From Paroceanicella profunda (lineage in GTDB: Bacteria > Pseudomonadota > Alphaproteobacteria > Rhodobacterales > Rhodobacteraceae): DNA of 64,000 nt. The stretch spans positions 2,758,501-2,822,500 of the forward strand of contig NZ_CP040818.1 in assembly GCF_005887635.2 (NCBI RefSeq), read 5' to 3'. The notes below the pieces were generated by a model. That model had not been told where the DNA came from and searched no databases. It saw nothing but the letters and a program-made list of their open reading frames with translations. Shown here piece by piece: positions 1 through 8,571 of the stretch. Position 1 is the stretch's first letter. The number at the start of each line of letters is the position of its first letter. A program made the translations under genes and the position numbers.

Positions 1-787
1 GAATGGGAACCGGCGGCGCCTCATACCCCCGAAGCACGCGCCGGAGCCGGCCGGTCCTGAGACCGTCTTCGAAAAGCCAGGACGGCCCGAGGGCGACGCC
101 GAGCCCTGCCAGAGCGGCTTCTCGCACGGCCTGGGGAGAGTTCACGCGGAGACGGCCCGAGACAGGCACCTCAATCCTCGAGAAGCGCCACACGGCGCCG
201 GTGGAAAGGAGGGAGTAGACGATGCAATCGTGCTGTCCGAGATCCTCAGGCGTGTGCGGTGTGCCGCGCGCCGCAATGTAACCCGTCTCGGCCACACACA
301 CGCGCTTGAACACTCCGATGCGCCGCGCCCGCAATGCGCTGTCGCTCAGCTCGCCGATGCGCAGCGCAAGCTCGGCGCCCTCGTCGATCAGATTCACGAA
401 GCGATCGGAGATCTGAAGGTCGAGTTCGAGATCCGGGTTCGCCCGCAGAAAGGACGGAACCAGCGGCATCACGAACTCATGCGCCAGCGCGGTCGGGCAG
501 GCAACGCGCAGCAGCCCGGCGGGTGCGACTTCGCTCCGGAGGGAGGATTCCGCTTCGGCGACCGCATCGAGTATGCGGCGGGCCTCGGCGTAGTAGCGTT
601 CGCCCTCGGGGGTCAGATGCAGCTTTCGGGTCGATCGCTGCAGAAGCCGGCGGTGAAGATGGCTTTCGAGCGCCGCCACGTATCGGCTGACGTTCGGCTG
701 GCTCAGCCCGAGATCCCGCGCCGCCGCCGAGAAGCTGCCCATCTCCGCGGTCCGCGCAAAGCACTGCATCAGCAGGAAACGGTCCAT
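1..787 (-). CDS. LysR-family transcriptional regulator (3' end cut by window edge)
   Basis: Reading leftwards from an ATG at 785-787, the frame stays open to base 1, giving about 262 residues of a family usually near 300. The N-terminus is a LysR winged helix-turn-helix (AARDLGLSQPNVSRYVAAL around residues 21-39), followed by a co-inducer-binding domain that begins near GLLRVACPTALAHEFVMPL. It is transcribed divergently from the SDR reductase at 923, with a palindromic site between them. The usual reading of this layout is that the regulator controls that reductase and itself; this is inference. The ligand cannot be read from the sequence. Only the extreme C-terminus is missing. Confidence 0.9.
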   Translation of the reverse strand, partial: MDRFLLMQCFARTAEMGSFSAAARDLGLSQPNVSRYVAALESHLHRRLLQRSTRKLHLTPEGERYYAEARRILDAVAEAESSLRSEVAPAGLLRVACPTALAHEFVMPLVPSFLRANPDLELDLQISDRFVNLIDEGAELALRIGELSDSALRARRIGVFKRVCVAETGYIAARGTPHTPEDLGQHDCIVYSLLSTGAVWRFSRIEVPVSGRLRVNSPQAVREAALAGLGVALGPSWLFEDGLRTGRLRRVLRGYEAPPVPI

Positions 788-800
788 GGCATTCCGATAT

Positions 801-815
801 ATACACTCACTGTAT
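801..815. promoter_or_regulatory. candidate LysR operator
   Basis: ATACA-N5-TGTAT, a perfect inverted repeat that also fits the LysR box T-N11-A. It lies in the AT-rich gap between the divergent LysR gene and the SDR gene, 13 bp upstream of the LysR start codon. Binding is inferred from position and form only. Confidence 0.5.
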
Positions 816-922
816 TGATATTATGCGAAACTGCCGGCTTATGCCAGAGAGCGTATAGGTCCATCTGTCGGACCGTGAGGAGCAGCCGCCCTGGCTGGTC
901 CCGCGAGCCAAGGAGAACCCGC

Positions 923-1675
923 ATGTCACGTCTTTCCGGCAAACGCGTCCTGATCACTGGCGGCACGAGCGGCATCGGCCTGGCCACCGCCCGGCGCTTC
1001 CTCGAGGAGGGCGCCCGCCTCATCGTTACCGGAGTGAATCCGGACACCCTGGCCAAGGCACAGGCCGAGCTCGGCCCGGATGTCACCGTGCTCAGCGCGG
1101 ATTCGGCCAGCGTCGACGCCCAGCGCGCGCTGGCCCGAACGGTCGCCGCCGAGTTCGGTCATCTCGACGTCGCGTTTCTCAACGCGGGCGTATCCGTCTG
1201 GCAACCGATCGAGGACTGGACCGAGGAGGCCTTCGACCGCTCCTTCGCGATCAACGTCAAGGGCCCCTACTTCCTCGTTCAGGCGCTGGTGCCGGTCTTC
1301 GCAAAGCCGGCGTCGGTTGTGCTCAATACCTCGATCAACGCCCATGTCGGGGCGGCCCGATCCTCCGTCTACGCGGCCACGAAGGCGGCGTTTCTGAACA
1401 TGGCCAAAACGCTGTCGACAGAACTGCTGGAGCGCGGTGTCCGATTCAACGCCGTCAGCCCCGGCCCGGTGGACACGCCGCTCTATGACAAGCTCGGCAT
1501 TCCGGAGGCGTATCGCGCGCAAGTGGACACCGACATCCTTGCGACGATTCCGTTCGGCCGTCTCGGCGCGCCGGAGGAGATCGCAAGCGCCATCCTCTAC
1601 CTCGCCTCCGACGAGTCCGCCTGGACGCTCGGCACGGAGATCGTCGTCGACGGCGGCCGCACCCTCAACGGCTGA
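923..1675 (+). CDS. SDR-family NAD(P)-dependent oxidoreductase
   Basis: Classical short-chain dehydrogenase/reductase of 250 residues, the normal family length. The cofactor motif TGGTSGIG is at residues 12-19, NAG at 87-89, and the catalytic Ser-Tyr-Lys is S137, Y150 and K154 (YAATK). The C-terminus ends in the usual VDGG motif. A longer frame is open upstream, but the ATG at 923 follows an AGGAG-type ribosome site (911-915) and starts right at the Rossmann fold. The substrate cannot be told from sequence. It is divergent from the LysR gene at 787, its likely regulator. Confidence 0.92.
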   Translation: MSRLSGKRVLITGGTSGIGLATARRFLEEGARLIVTGVNPDTLAKAQAELGPDVTVLSADSASVDAQRALARTVAAEFGHLDVAFLNAGVSVWQPIEDWTEEAFDRSFAINVKGPYFLVQALVPVFAKPASVVLNTSINAHVGAARSSVYAATKAAFLNMAKTLSTELLERGVRFNAVSPGPVDTPLYDKLGIPEAYRAQVDTDILATIPFGRLGAPEEIASAILYLASDESAWTLGTEIVVDGGRTLNG

Positions 1676-1757
1676 GGGGGACCCCAGACGCTCCGGGCGC
1701 CGCTCGCGGCCGCTCTCCGGGCCTGCGGGGCCCGGCGCCTGGAGCCCCGGTGGCGGT

Positions 1758-2729
1758 TCAGTCGACCTGAGGCGCCACCACCTGCTGCTGCCGCTTCCGG
1801 TAGCGGCCAGGGCTCTCGCCGAACTTTCGCTTGAAGGCCAGGCTGAAGGCGGTTTCCGATTCGTAGCCGATGGCTGCGGCAATGTCCGCGAGAGGCGCTC
1901 TCTCCCGCTTCAGCGCCTCGCGCGCCTTCATCATGCGCCAATGGATCAGATATTCGAGGGGTGCGAGGCCGACGAGCCGCCTGAACCGGTCCGCGAAGGC
2001 GGTGCGCGACATGCCGACGGCTGCCGCGAGCTCCGCCACCCGCCAGCGCCGGGCGAGGTCGCAGTGCATCGCCCGGATCGCCGCCCCGACCCGACGATCG
2101 TTCAGCGCACCCAGCCAGCCGGACGGCCGCTCGCCGCCGGCGAGGTGGAGGCGCAGGATGTTGACCAGAATGATGGCACAGATCCCGCTGCCGATGGCGG
2201 CGGTGCCCGGGCGTCGCGTTTCGGTCTCGTGGGTGATGAGCGCCAGGGCGGCCCGCAGTGCCCCCGCCTGTGGGTCGCTTCCCCGGATATGAAGGAGTGG
2301 CGGAAGCATCGACAGAAGCAGGCCAGAGGTTTCGTCATCCAGCACGAAACGGCCGCCAACCCCGACGCTTCGCGGCGCGCCGCTGCCGAAACGCACCACG
2401 CCATCGGCCTGCAAGTGCCTGTCCATGACGCCGAGACCGTCCATCGGCACCGCGTCGCGGTCGCTGGCAAAGCAGTACGGCCCACCATCGGTGAGGAGAT
2501 AGAAATCCCCCGCCTCCAGCTCCAGCATCCCGGCTCCGCTCTCGGTCCACAGCCAGCGCGTGCCCTCGATCACGCCGCCGAACTTCATGTGGCGATAGGC
2601 GGGAAAGCGCAGGGCCCAGGGCCCCGATGCCTCGATCCGGCGGGAGAGAAAGCTCCGCACGTCAAGAAGGGCCAGCATGTCGCTCAGCGGGTCGCACGCG
2701 CGAAGTTCGGACGATTGAATAGGAATCAT
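1758..2729 (-). CDS. AraC-family regulator with N-terminal cupin
   Basis: A 323-residue protein. The N-terminal part resembles the AraC-type cupin ligand-binding domain (PWALRFPAYRHMKFGGVIEG region, residues about 38-57). The C-terminus has the two AraC helix-turn-helices, including RWRVAELAAAVGMSRTAFADRF and the typical ending IGYESETAFSLAFKRKFG. The start is taken as the ATG at 2727-2729 (MIPIQSSELRAC); an upstream extension would overlap the divergent gene. It faces the VOC-MDR pair across 70 bp and has a paralogue at 4288-5214 that sits the same way beside another reductase. Confidence 0.9.
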   Translation of the reverse strand: MIPIQSSELRACDPLSDMLALLDVRSFLSRRIEASGPWALRFPAYRHMKFGGVIEGTRWLWTESGAGMLELEAGDFYLLTDGGPYCFASDRDAVPMDGLGVMDRHLQADGVVRFGSGAPRSVGVGGRFVLDDETSGLLLSMLPPLLHIRGSDPQAGALRAALALITHETETRRPGTAAIGSGICAIILVNILRLHLAGGERPSGWLGALNDRRVGAAIRAMHCDLARRWRVAELAAAVGMSRTAFADRFRRLVGLAPLEYLIHWRMMKAREALKRERAPLADIAAAIGYESETAFSLAFKRKFGESPGRYRKRQQQVVAPQVD

Positions 2730-2736
2730 GGTGCCC

Positions 2737-2751
2737 GCATTATGGAAATGC
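2737..2751. promoter_or_regulatory. candidate operator palindrome
   Basis: GCATT-N5-AATGC, a perfect inverted repeat in the 70-bp gap between the divergent AraC gene (start 2729) and the VOC gene (start 2800). It is a reasonable site for the AraC protein, although AraC sites are more often direct repeats. Confidence 0.35.
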
Positions 2752-2799
2752 AGGGCGGAACCGCAAGAATGCTCGGGACCTTCACCACGAGGACCGTTC

Positions 2800-3186
2800 A
2801 TGCGCATTCTGGAACACTGCTTTCGGGTCCATGCAGACCCCGACCATTTTGACGAAGCCATCGCCTTCTACGAGGCGCTGCAGGGGGTCGCCTGCGCCCG
2901 CCGCCTGACGATTGCGGAGACCGGCGTCAGGGTCGCCCGGATCGGGGGAGTCCTGCTTCTGTCGGGCACCGAAGAGCAGCTCGCCCCGGCGCGGCCGGTC
3001 GCTGCGATCTTCTATGTCGATGCGCTGGACGAGGCCGCGGCCTGGCTGACAGCCAGGGGCGCCGGAATCCTGCGCGCGCCACGTGCCGTCACCGGTGGGG
3101 CCAACCTGCTGGCGCGCCATCCCGACGGTCTCGTCGTCGAGTACTTCGAAGCCGCGTCCGCGCGTCGACAGGGGCAAAGCTCATGA
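2800..3186 (+). CDS. VOC-family (glyoxalase/bleomycin-resistance fold) protein
   Basis: A 128-residue single-module vicinal-oxygen-chelate protein. It starts with a strand (MRILEHCFRV), has the helix DEAIAFYEALQG typical of glyoxalase folds, and ends with the hallmark DPDG-like turn followed by VEYFE (HPDGLVVEYFE). The start is the ATG at 2800, behind CACGAGGA. Its stop overlaps the start of the MDR reductase by four bases (ATGA), so the two are translationally coupled. No specific substrate is suggested; the residues around the metal site are not all clear. Confidence 0.8.
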   Translation: MRILEHCFRVHADPDHFDEAIAFYEALQGVACARRLTIAETGVRVARIGGVLLLSGTEEQLAPARPVAAIFYVDALDEAAAWLTARGAGILRAPRAVTGGANLLARHPDGLVVEYFEAASARRQGQSS

Positions 3187-4250
3187 AAGCCTGGAGGATA
3201 GACCGCCTCGGCGGCACGCTCAGCCTTGTCGAGCGTGCCGTGCCCGCGCTGCGCCCCGGCAGCGTGCTCGTCCGCCTCCAGGCCCAGTCGCTGATGTCCT
3301 ACCTGAGGCCCTATCTGGAAGGCGCGTTGCCGGCCTACCGTGCCCCGGAGGGCTTTACGCCCGGCGGCAACGGCGTCGGCATCATCGAAGCGGTGGGGGA
3401 CGATGTCTGGCATCTGGGACCGGGACAGCGGGTCATCCTCTCGTCGCATCTGGTCGCGCGCGAGAATGTTCAGAAGCCGGGCCAGATCCTCCTCGGCGTG
3501 ACCTCTCCGGGCGGAGCCGGAGATGCGCTGCAGGCATCTTGGAAGGACGGCACTCTGGCCGAATATGCGCTTGTCCCCGCGCACCTCGCCACGCCGCTGG
3601 AGGGGCTGGACCATCTTGATCCGGTTCGGCTTGCGGTGCTGACACGGCTGGTCGTGCCCTATGGCGGGCTGCTCCGTGGGCGCCTGGCGGCGGGAGAGAC
3701 GGTGATCGTCAATGGCGCGACCGGCGCCTATGGAACGGCGGCGGTGTTCGTTGCCATCGCGATGGGCGCCGCACGGGTCGTGGCGGCGGGGCGCAACGGC
3801 GACGTTCTGCGCCGGCTCGCCGAGGCGGCGGGCCCTCTGGTCAGGCCGGTGGCGCTCACCGGCGATGTGGCAGCCGACACCGCGCGTCTGCGCGACGCCG
3901 CCGGCGGAGGCGCTCCTCTCGCGCTGGACATGATCGGGGGCGCCTCCGACGCAGGGTCGACGCGCGCCGCCCTGGGCGCGCTTCACCGGGGCGGCCGGCT
4001 CGTCATGACGGGAAGTGCGCATGCGCCGCTCCCGCTCGATTATCTGCAGATGATGTTCAACACCCTCGAGGTGCTCGGCAATTTCATGCATCCGGCCGAT
4101 GCGCATCTGCGCCTTGCCGCCCTGGTCCGCTCGGGTCGTCTGTCGCTCGACGCGATCGCCACGCAGGCCTTTGCGCTGCCCGATCTCGATCGGGCGATGA
4201 CGGCAGCGGCCGAGGCCGGCAGCCTGGAGATGGTCGTGGTGACCTCGTGA
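3183..4250 (+). CDS. MDR-family alcohol dehydrogenase / quinone reductase-like oxidoreductase
   Basis: A 355-residue medium-chain dehydrogenase/reductase. It has a GroES-like N-terminal half with GNGVGIIEAVG near residues 62-72 and a Rossmann half with GATGAYG at 178-184. I see no four-cysteine structural-zinc loop, which favours a zinc-independent, quinone-reductase-like enzyme. It is coupled to the upstream VOC gene by an ATGA overlap and probably shares its promoter and the AraC regulator at 2729. The hydride acceptor is unknown. Confidence 0.87.
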   Translation: MKAWRIDRLGGTLSLVERAVPALRPGSVLVRLQAQSLMSYLRPYLEGALPAYRAPEGFTPGGNGVGIIEAVGDDVWHLGPGQRVILSSHLVARENVQKPGQILLGVTSPGGAGDALQASWKDGTLAEYALVPAHLATPLEGLDHLDPVRLAVLTRLVVPYGGLLRGRLAAGETVIVNGATGAYGTAAVFVAIAMGAARVVAAGRNGDVLRRLAEAAGPLVRPVALTGDVAADTARLRDAAGGGAPLALDMIGGASDAGSTRAALGALHRGGRLVMTGSAHAPLPLDYLQMMFNTLEVLGNFMHPADAHLRLAALVRSGRLSLDAIATQAFALPDLDRAMTAAAEAGSLEMVVVTS

Positions 4251-4287
4251 GCGGTCGGGCGGGGGACACGCCCGCGGCGATCCGGCC

Positions 4288-5214
4288 TCAGTCGGCGTCG
4301 CCTCCCGCGTGCCGTTCGCGCCACAGCGAGGGCGAAAGCCCGGTCATCCGCTTGAAGGCAGTGCTGAACGCCCCTTGCGACGCATAGCCGGTGAGGGCAG
4401 CAACCGAAGCGACGGAGAGCCCCTCGTCGCGCAGCGCCCTGCAGGCGAGGTGCATGCGCCAGCGCGCGAGATAGCCGAGCGGCGCGATACCGGCCTGCGC
4501 GGTGTAGCGCGCGGCGAAGGTCGACCGCGACATCGCGCAGGCCCGCGCCAGCTCCCCGAGATGCCACGCGCGCGCCGGCTCGTCATGCATGAGCTCAACG
4601 GCCGGCGCCAGGCGCGGATCGCCCAGCGCGCGCAACCACCCCGGCGGGATGCGGCCGCCACCGCCCAACTGGGCCCGCAGGATCTGCACGAACAGCAACT
4701 GTGCCAGTTGCGACGCGACCAGGGCACCACCCGGGAGGCGCTGCTTGCGTTCGCTCACCAGTTCGCTGAGCAACCAGCGAAACCGTGCCGCCTGCTCGCG
4801 CGCACCCTCGATGCGCAGCCATGGCGGCAGCGCTTCCGACAGGAGTGTTCCACTGGTCGGATCGAGCAGGATGTGGCCGCCCACATAGCTGCAATCCTGT
4901 CCGTCGCCCAAGGTCACGAACGAGCGGCCGCGCCCGGAAAACAGCTCCATCGCGTCCAGCGGTGCCACCGACGGGTCGCTCGACACTGTGTAGGACCGTC
5001 GCGCCGTCAGCAGCCCCACGTCACCCTGTTCGAAGCGCAGCGGCGGCTCTCCGTCGATCCGGGCCCAGCATGCGCCCTTCGTCAGGGCGAAGAACTTGAT
5101 CGAATTGGGGGCGGGAAACCGCAGGGCCCATGGTGCCGAAGCGTCGAAGCCGCCGGTCACCATCGTTTCCACCGTCGCCAGGCGCAGAATTTCGGACAGA
5201 ACATCAGCGGGCAT
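4288..5214 (-). CDS. AraC-family regulator with N-terminal cupin
   Basis: A 308-residue paralogue of the regulator at 1758-2729, with the same layout. The cupin region begins near PWALRFPAPNSIKFF, and the C-terminal AraC domain includes AWHLGELARACAMSRSTFA and TGYASQGAFSTAFKRMTG. It ends convergent with the MDR gene and starts divergently from the reductase at 5315, about 100 bp away, which it probably controls. The inducer is unknown. Confidence 0.9.
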   Translation of the reverse strand: MPADVLSEILRLATVETMVTGGFDASAPWALRFPAPNSIKFFALTKGACWARIDGEPPLRFEQGDVGLLTARRSYTVSSDPSVAPLDAMELFSGRGRSFVTLGDGQDCSYVGGHILLDPTSGTLLSEALPPWLRIEGAREQAARFRWLLSELVSERKQRLPGGALVASQLAQLLFVQILRAQLGGGGRIPPGWLRALGDPRLAPAVELMHDEPARAWHLGELARACAMSRSTFAARYTAQAGIAPLGYLARWRMHLACRALRDEGLSVASVAALTGYASQGAFSTAFKRMTGLSPSLWRERHAGGDAD

Positions 5215-5252
5215 CCCGGACTGTCGCGTACATCTCGTGGACGTTCAAGCAT

Positions 5253-5263
5253 TCGGAATCCGA
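5253..5263. promoter_or_regulatory. candidate operator palindrome
   Basis: TCGGA-A-TCCGA, an inverted repeat midway between the divergent AraC gene and the reductase gene at 5315. It is a possible binding site for the AraC protein, supported by position only. Confidence 0.3.
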
Positions 5264-5314
5264 GAGTCCTGCCTATCTCCTGAGCGACGACACCAACGCG
5301 CTTCGGGAGCAGCC

Positions 5315-6343
5315 ATGCCAGACGACACCATCCTCATCACCGGGGCGACCGGATTTATCGCCCAGCACACGATCATCGCCGCGCTCGCCGCCGGTTTCCG
5401 GGTGCGCACCGCCATCCGTTCGCTCGGCCGTGCGGACGAGGTTCGCGCCTATCTGGCTCATGGCGGTGCCGAGCCGGGAGACCGACTGAGCTTCGTGGAG
5501 ACCGACCTGCTCAAGGACGAAGGATGGGCCGAGGCCGCGCAGGGCTGCGCCTATGCCATTCACAGTGCGTCCTCGACCCCCTCGGGGCATTATGCGAGCG
5601 AAGATGACTGGATCCGGCCGGCCGTGGACGGCAATGTGCGGCTGCTCCGCGCCGCCCGCGCCGCCGGCGTGAAACGTGTCGTGCTCACCTCCGCCTTCGG
5701 AGCCATCGGCGCGGGCAGGGCCAGCCCCGGCCGCCCCTTCACCGAGGAGGACTGGAGCGATCTGAACGGCAACATCGCTCCCTATCAGAAATCCAAAACG
5801 CTTGCGGAACGCGCCGCGTGGGATTTCATCGCGAGGGAGGGCGGTGCCATGGAACTTGCGACGGTCAATCCGACCGCCGTCCTCGGGCCGGCACTGGGGC
5901 CGGACACGTCGCATTCGCTGATGATGCTGAAAGGCATGATCGAAGGGCAGGCCGGCCAGCCGCGGATCCGGTCATGTTTCGTCGACGTGCGCGATGTGGC
6001 CGACCTTCACTTGCGGGCGATGACCGCTGCGGCCGCGGCCGGCGAACGCTTCCTCGCGACCGCGGGCGACGCGCTCTGGCTCGTCGACGTGGCCAGGATC
6101 GTCACGGAACGCCTCGGCGACCAGGCGCGAAGGGTGTCGACCAGGGAGGTTCCCGACGCGGATATGCGGGCCGCTGCCGAAACCGATCCCAGGGCACGGG
6201 CGCTTCTTCCTCTGCTGGGCATCGATCTGTCCGCCAGCAGCGAGAAGGCCAGGCGCCTCCTGGGGTGGCAGCCGCGACCGCCGGCCGATGCGATCGAGGC
6301 GGCCGCGCGGAGCATGATCGAGGTCGGGATCATCAAGGCCTGA
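5315..6343 (+). CDS. NAD-dependent epimerase/dehydratase-type aldehyde reductase
   Basis: A 342-residue extended SDR. The cofactor motif TGATGFIAQ is at residues 9-17 and the catalytic YxxxK is Y157/K161. The family's DVRDVADLH segment (FVDVRDVADLHLRAM) is present, as in dihydroflavonol-reductase-like aldehyde reductases. The ATG at 5315 follows CGGGAGC; a longer upstream frame has no domain content. It forms the third divergent regulator/oxidoreductase pair in a row. The substrate is unknown. Confidence 0.88.
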   Translation: MPDDTILITGATGFIAQHTIIAALAAGFRVRTAIRSLGRADEVRAYLAHGGAEPGDRLSFVETDLLKDEGWAEAAQGCAYAIHSASSTPSGHYASEDDWIRPAVDGNVRLLRAARAAGVKRVVLTSAFGAIGAGRASPGRPFTEEDWSDLNGNIAPYQKSKTLAERAAWDFIAREGGAMELATVNPTAVLGPALGPDTSHSLMMLKGMIEGQAGQPRIRSCFVDVRDVADLHLRAMTAAAAAGERFLATAGDALWLVDVARIVTERLGDQARRVSTREVPDADMRAAAETDPRARALLPLLGIDLSASSEKARRLLGWQPRPPADAIEAAARSMIEVGIIKA

Positions 6344-6666
6344 GAAGCGGTCCGGATGATGTCAGGGCGGGGCGCGGCCGGGCCCGCCCTCCGTCTCGCC
6401 AGCCCCGAGGGACCGGCAGGCGCCCCGAGCGGACGGCCAGCCATCCTGTCGGGGGGGCGAGGTGTGCAAGGCGCGCGCGGTTGACACTGCCGCGCGCTTC
6501 CCGCCGTCCCCGACGGCAGGTGCCGGAGACGACCGTGGCAGCATGCGGGCCCGGCACCGTGTTCGGCAACATATCGAGCAGGGGCCCGAGGCGCGGATGG
6601 ATCGGAACCGGGCGGCGCATGCGGCAGACTGCCACGCGCGTACGGCCAGGGCTTTGCTGCTCCGGC
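6344..6666. other. intergenic stretch between convergent genes
   Basis: GC-rich spacer between the 3' ends of the reductase and the PA14 protein. It holds a possible terminator hairpin at 6364-6390 (AGGGCGGG pairing with CCCGCCCT) without a clear T run. No gene is supported. Confidence 0.4.
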
Positions 6667-8505
6667 CTACAGGTCGGGCTGCTTTCCGTCACGGGCAACA
6701 CGTTCGGCCGTTGCGGTGGCGATGCTGTCGCGGGCGTTTTGCACCTGCCAGGCCAGGCCCGCCAGTTCATCCGACCAGCGCCGCGCCAGCACATCCTGCG
6801 GATCGTAGAGCGCAAAGCTCACGGCCGCCAGCGTGTCGGTCGGGCGGCTGTAGGCGGGATGGCCAACGACGAACTGGAGGCCGCAGCCTTGTCGCGTCGG
6901 GAATTCGAGGTCGGGCAGCCTGCCGCCCAGATCGCCCAGTTCAGCGTAATGGAGCGCGCCTGTGTCTGTCCCACCGGGATACTTGTTGCTGCAGCGGTCG
7001 GACGCTGCCGCATCCAGACGCCCACCCGCAGTGTCGAAGGACCAGGCCAGTCGCCCGCCGTGCCCCGCGCCCAGCGTCCGGGTGCGCGAGGGCGGACCAT
7101 ATTTCCGCTCCAGCGCGGCATGGAGGGTCTCGGCCGTCACCCGGTCCGCCTCGACCGGGATCCAGATACGCACCAGGCCCCAGGGCCGGCTGTCCGGCTG
7201 GAAGCCGGACGGATCCCGGCTGAGGATGAGGAACTCGTTCTCGGGATAGACGCGCAGATCATCCGGTTCGGCATCCGGCGTCGAGAAGCTCAGATAGGGG
7301 CCCGCCAGGCTGGTGCTGACGGTCGTCCAGGCCGGATCGGTCGGATGAGGTTCGTAGGAGGCGACAGGATCTTTCGGAATTGCGCTTTGCGGCGCAGGAT
7401 CGCCCGCGGGCGTGAAATTGGCGGAGACCCGGGCCATCATTTCGCCCAGGCGAGGGGCCAGCGTCACGCCCGCAAGGTCGAGCGGCCTCGCCGGCATGGT
7501 CGAGGTCGTCACCTCCGGCCCGGTCAGGCGTGGCAGCGGCAGGGTCAGGTCCAGGTCACCCACCCTGCCGCTGATCGCCAGCCTGCCCTCGCCGTCCAGC
7601 CCGTCGATGACGAAGGAAGTGCCGGCCGGATTGCAGTCGTTGCCGTCTTCGCGCATCTGCGCGAACCGTTCGGCCGCAGCAAACACGGCATGGCAATTGA
7701 CCGCCCCGCCGCTGGACAGCGACAGCAGCGCGGCTTCGGGCGACGAGATGAAGGAGGCCGTCAGCAGGCCGCCCTGAACCTTGAAACGCTGGAACCACAT
7801 GCCGATGGTCTGCTCAGGCTGTGCCGCCGGTTCGGGCGTGGCGGCGACAGGCTCTTGCGGGGACTGTTCGGAGGTTGGCTCCGCAGCGGGCAGGCCGCCA
7901 TCCGCCCCGGCGACCGCCGGCGCCCCGGCCGGGGCATCGGGATATTTCGGGGCCAGGATGCCGCCCTCGATCACCGGATCGTAGCCGCCCTCAGGGCGCT
8001 CGTTCGACAGCTCGATCAGCCCGCCGCCGGACACCTCGACGAAATAGAGCTCGATGCTGTGGGCGCCGGGCCGGAGCGCGATCTCCCCCCAGTTCTCGGT
8101 GGGCGGGTGGAAATTGCCATCGGCGATGACGGGCTGCCCGTCCACCAGCAGGAAGACGGCATCGTCATTGCGGGTCTTGAACACGAACCGGCCGGGCCTT
8201 TCGGTCATGAAGGTTCCGGTGGCGCGCAGCACGAAAGTGTCGTTCACGCCGTCATTGCCGGTGTAGCCGCCCGCCGCCGGGAACGGCAGCGTCTCGGGAA
8301 ACTCGCCATCGGCATCGCCGTAGTCGCTGAAATCGATACGGTCGGTCGTCACCGTGGCAGCGGGCGCGACGGCGGCCATGTGAGCGCGGATCGTCTCCAG
8401 AGAGCCGTCGACGAAACCCGAATACTGCGCGACCTCGAAAGCCTCAGCCCCGGTGCCGGCGGCAAACAGCGCTATGGCGCCGGCGAATACTGCTGTCTTG
8501 TGCAT
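6667..8505 (-). CDS. secreted PA14-domain protein of unknown function
   Basis: A 612-residue predicted exported protein. Starting at the ATG at 8503-8505 gives a signal peptide (MHKTAVFAGAIALFAAG, ending near GAEA-F). The PA14-like beta-barrel follows at about residues 25-180, recognisable by RFVFKTRNDDAVFLLVDG and RPGAHSIELYFVEVSGGG. A Pro/Ala-rich linker (about 190-230) leads to a long C-terminal region that I do not recognise; it contains four widely spaced cysteines and could form one or two beta domains. PA14 modules often bind glycans, so envelope or matrix binding is one possibility. An inverted repeat lies 49 bp upstream of the start. Confidence 0.75.
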   Translation of the reverse strand: MHKTAVFAGAIALFAAGTGAEAFEVAQYSGFVDGSLETIRAHMAAVAPAATVTTDRIDFSDYGDADGEFPETLPFPAAGGYTGNDGVNDTFVLRATGTFMTERPGRFVFKTRNDDAVFLLVDGQPVIADGNFHPPTENWGEIALRPGAHSIELYFVEVSGGGLIELSNERPEGGYDPVIEGGILAPKYPDAPAGAPAVAGADGGLPAAEPTSEQSPQEPVAATPEPAAQPEQTIGMWFQRFKVQGGLLTASFISSPEAALLSLSSGGAVNCHAVFAAAERFAQMREDGNDCNPAGTSFVIDGLDGEGRLAISGRVGDLDLTLPLPRLTGPEVTTSTMPARPLDLAGVTLAPRLGEMMARVSANFTPAGDPAPQSAIPKDPVASYEPHPTDPAWTTVSTSLAGPYLSFSTPDAEPDDLRVYPENEFLILSRDPSGFQPDSRPWGLVRIWIPVEADRVTAETLHAALERKYGPPSRTRTLGAGHGGRLAWSFDTAGGRLDAAASDRCSNKYPGGTDTGALHYAELGDLGGRLPDLEFPTRQGCGLQFVVGHPAYSRPTDTLAAVSFALYDPQDVLARRWSDELAGLAWQVQNARDSIATATAERVARDGKQPDL

Positions 8506-8553
8506 GAAACCCCGGCGTCTCCCGAAATACGGCCCGTCATAATGGCGGAATAC

Positions 8554-8571
8554 TGTCATTGGAACATGACA
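8554..8571. promoter_or_regulatory. candidate operator upstream of the PA14 gene
   Basis: TGTCAT-N6-ATGACA, a perfect 6-6-6 inverted repeat, 49 bp upstream of the PA14 gene start. It is the only conspicuous structure in the AT-richer stretch before that gene. Confidence 0.4.
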
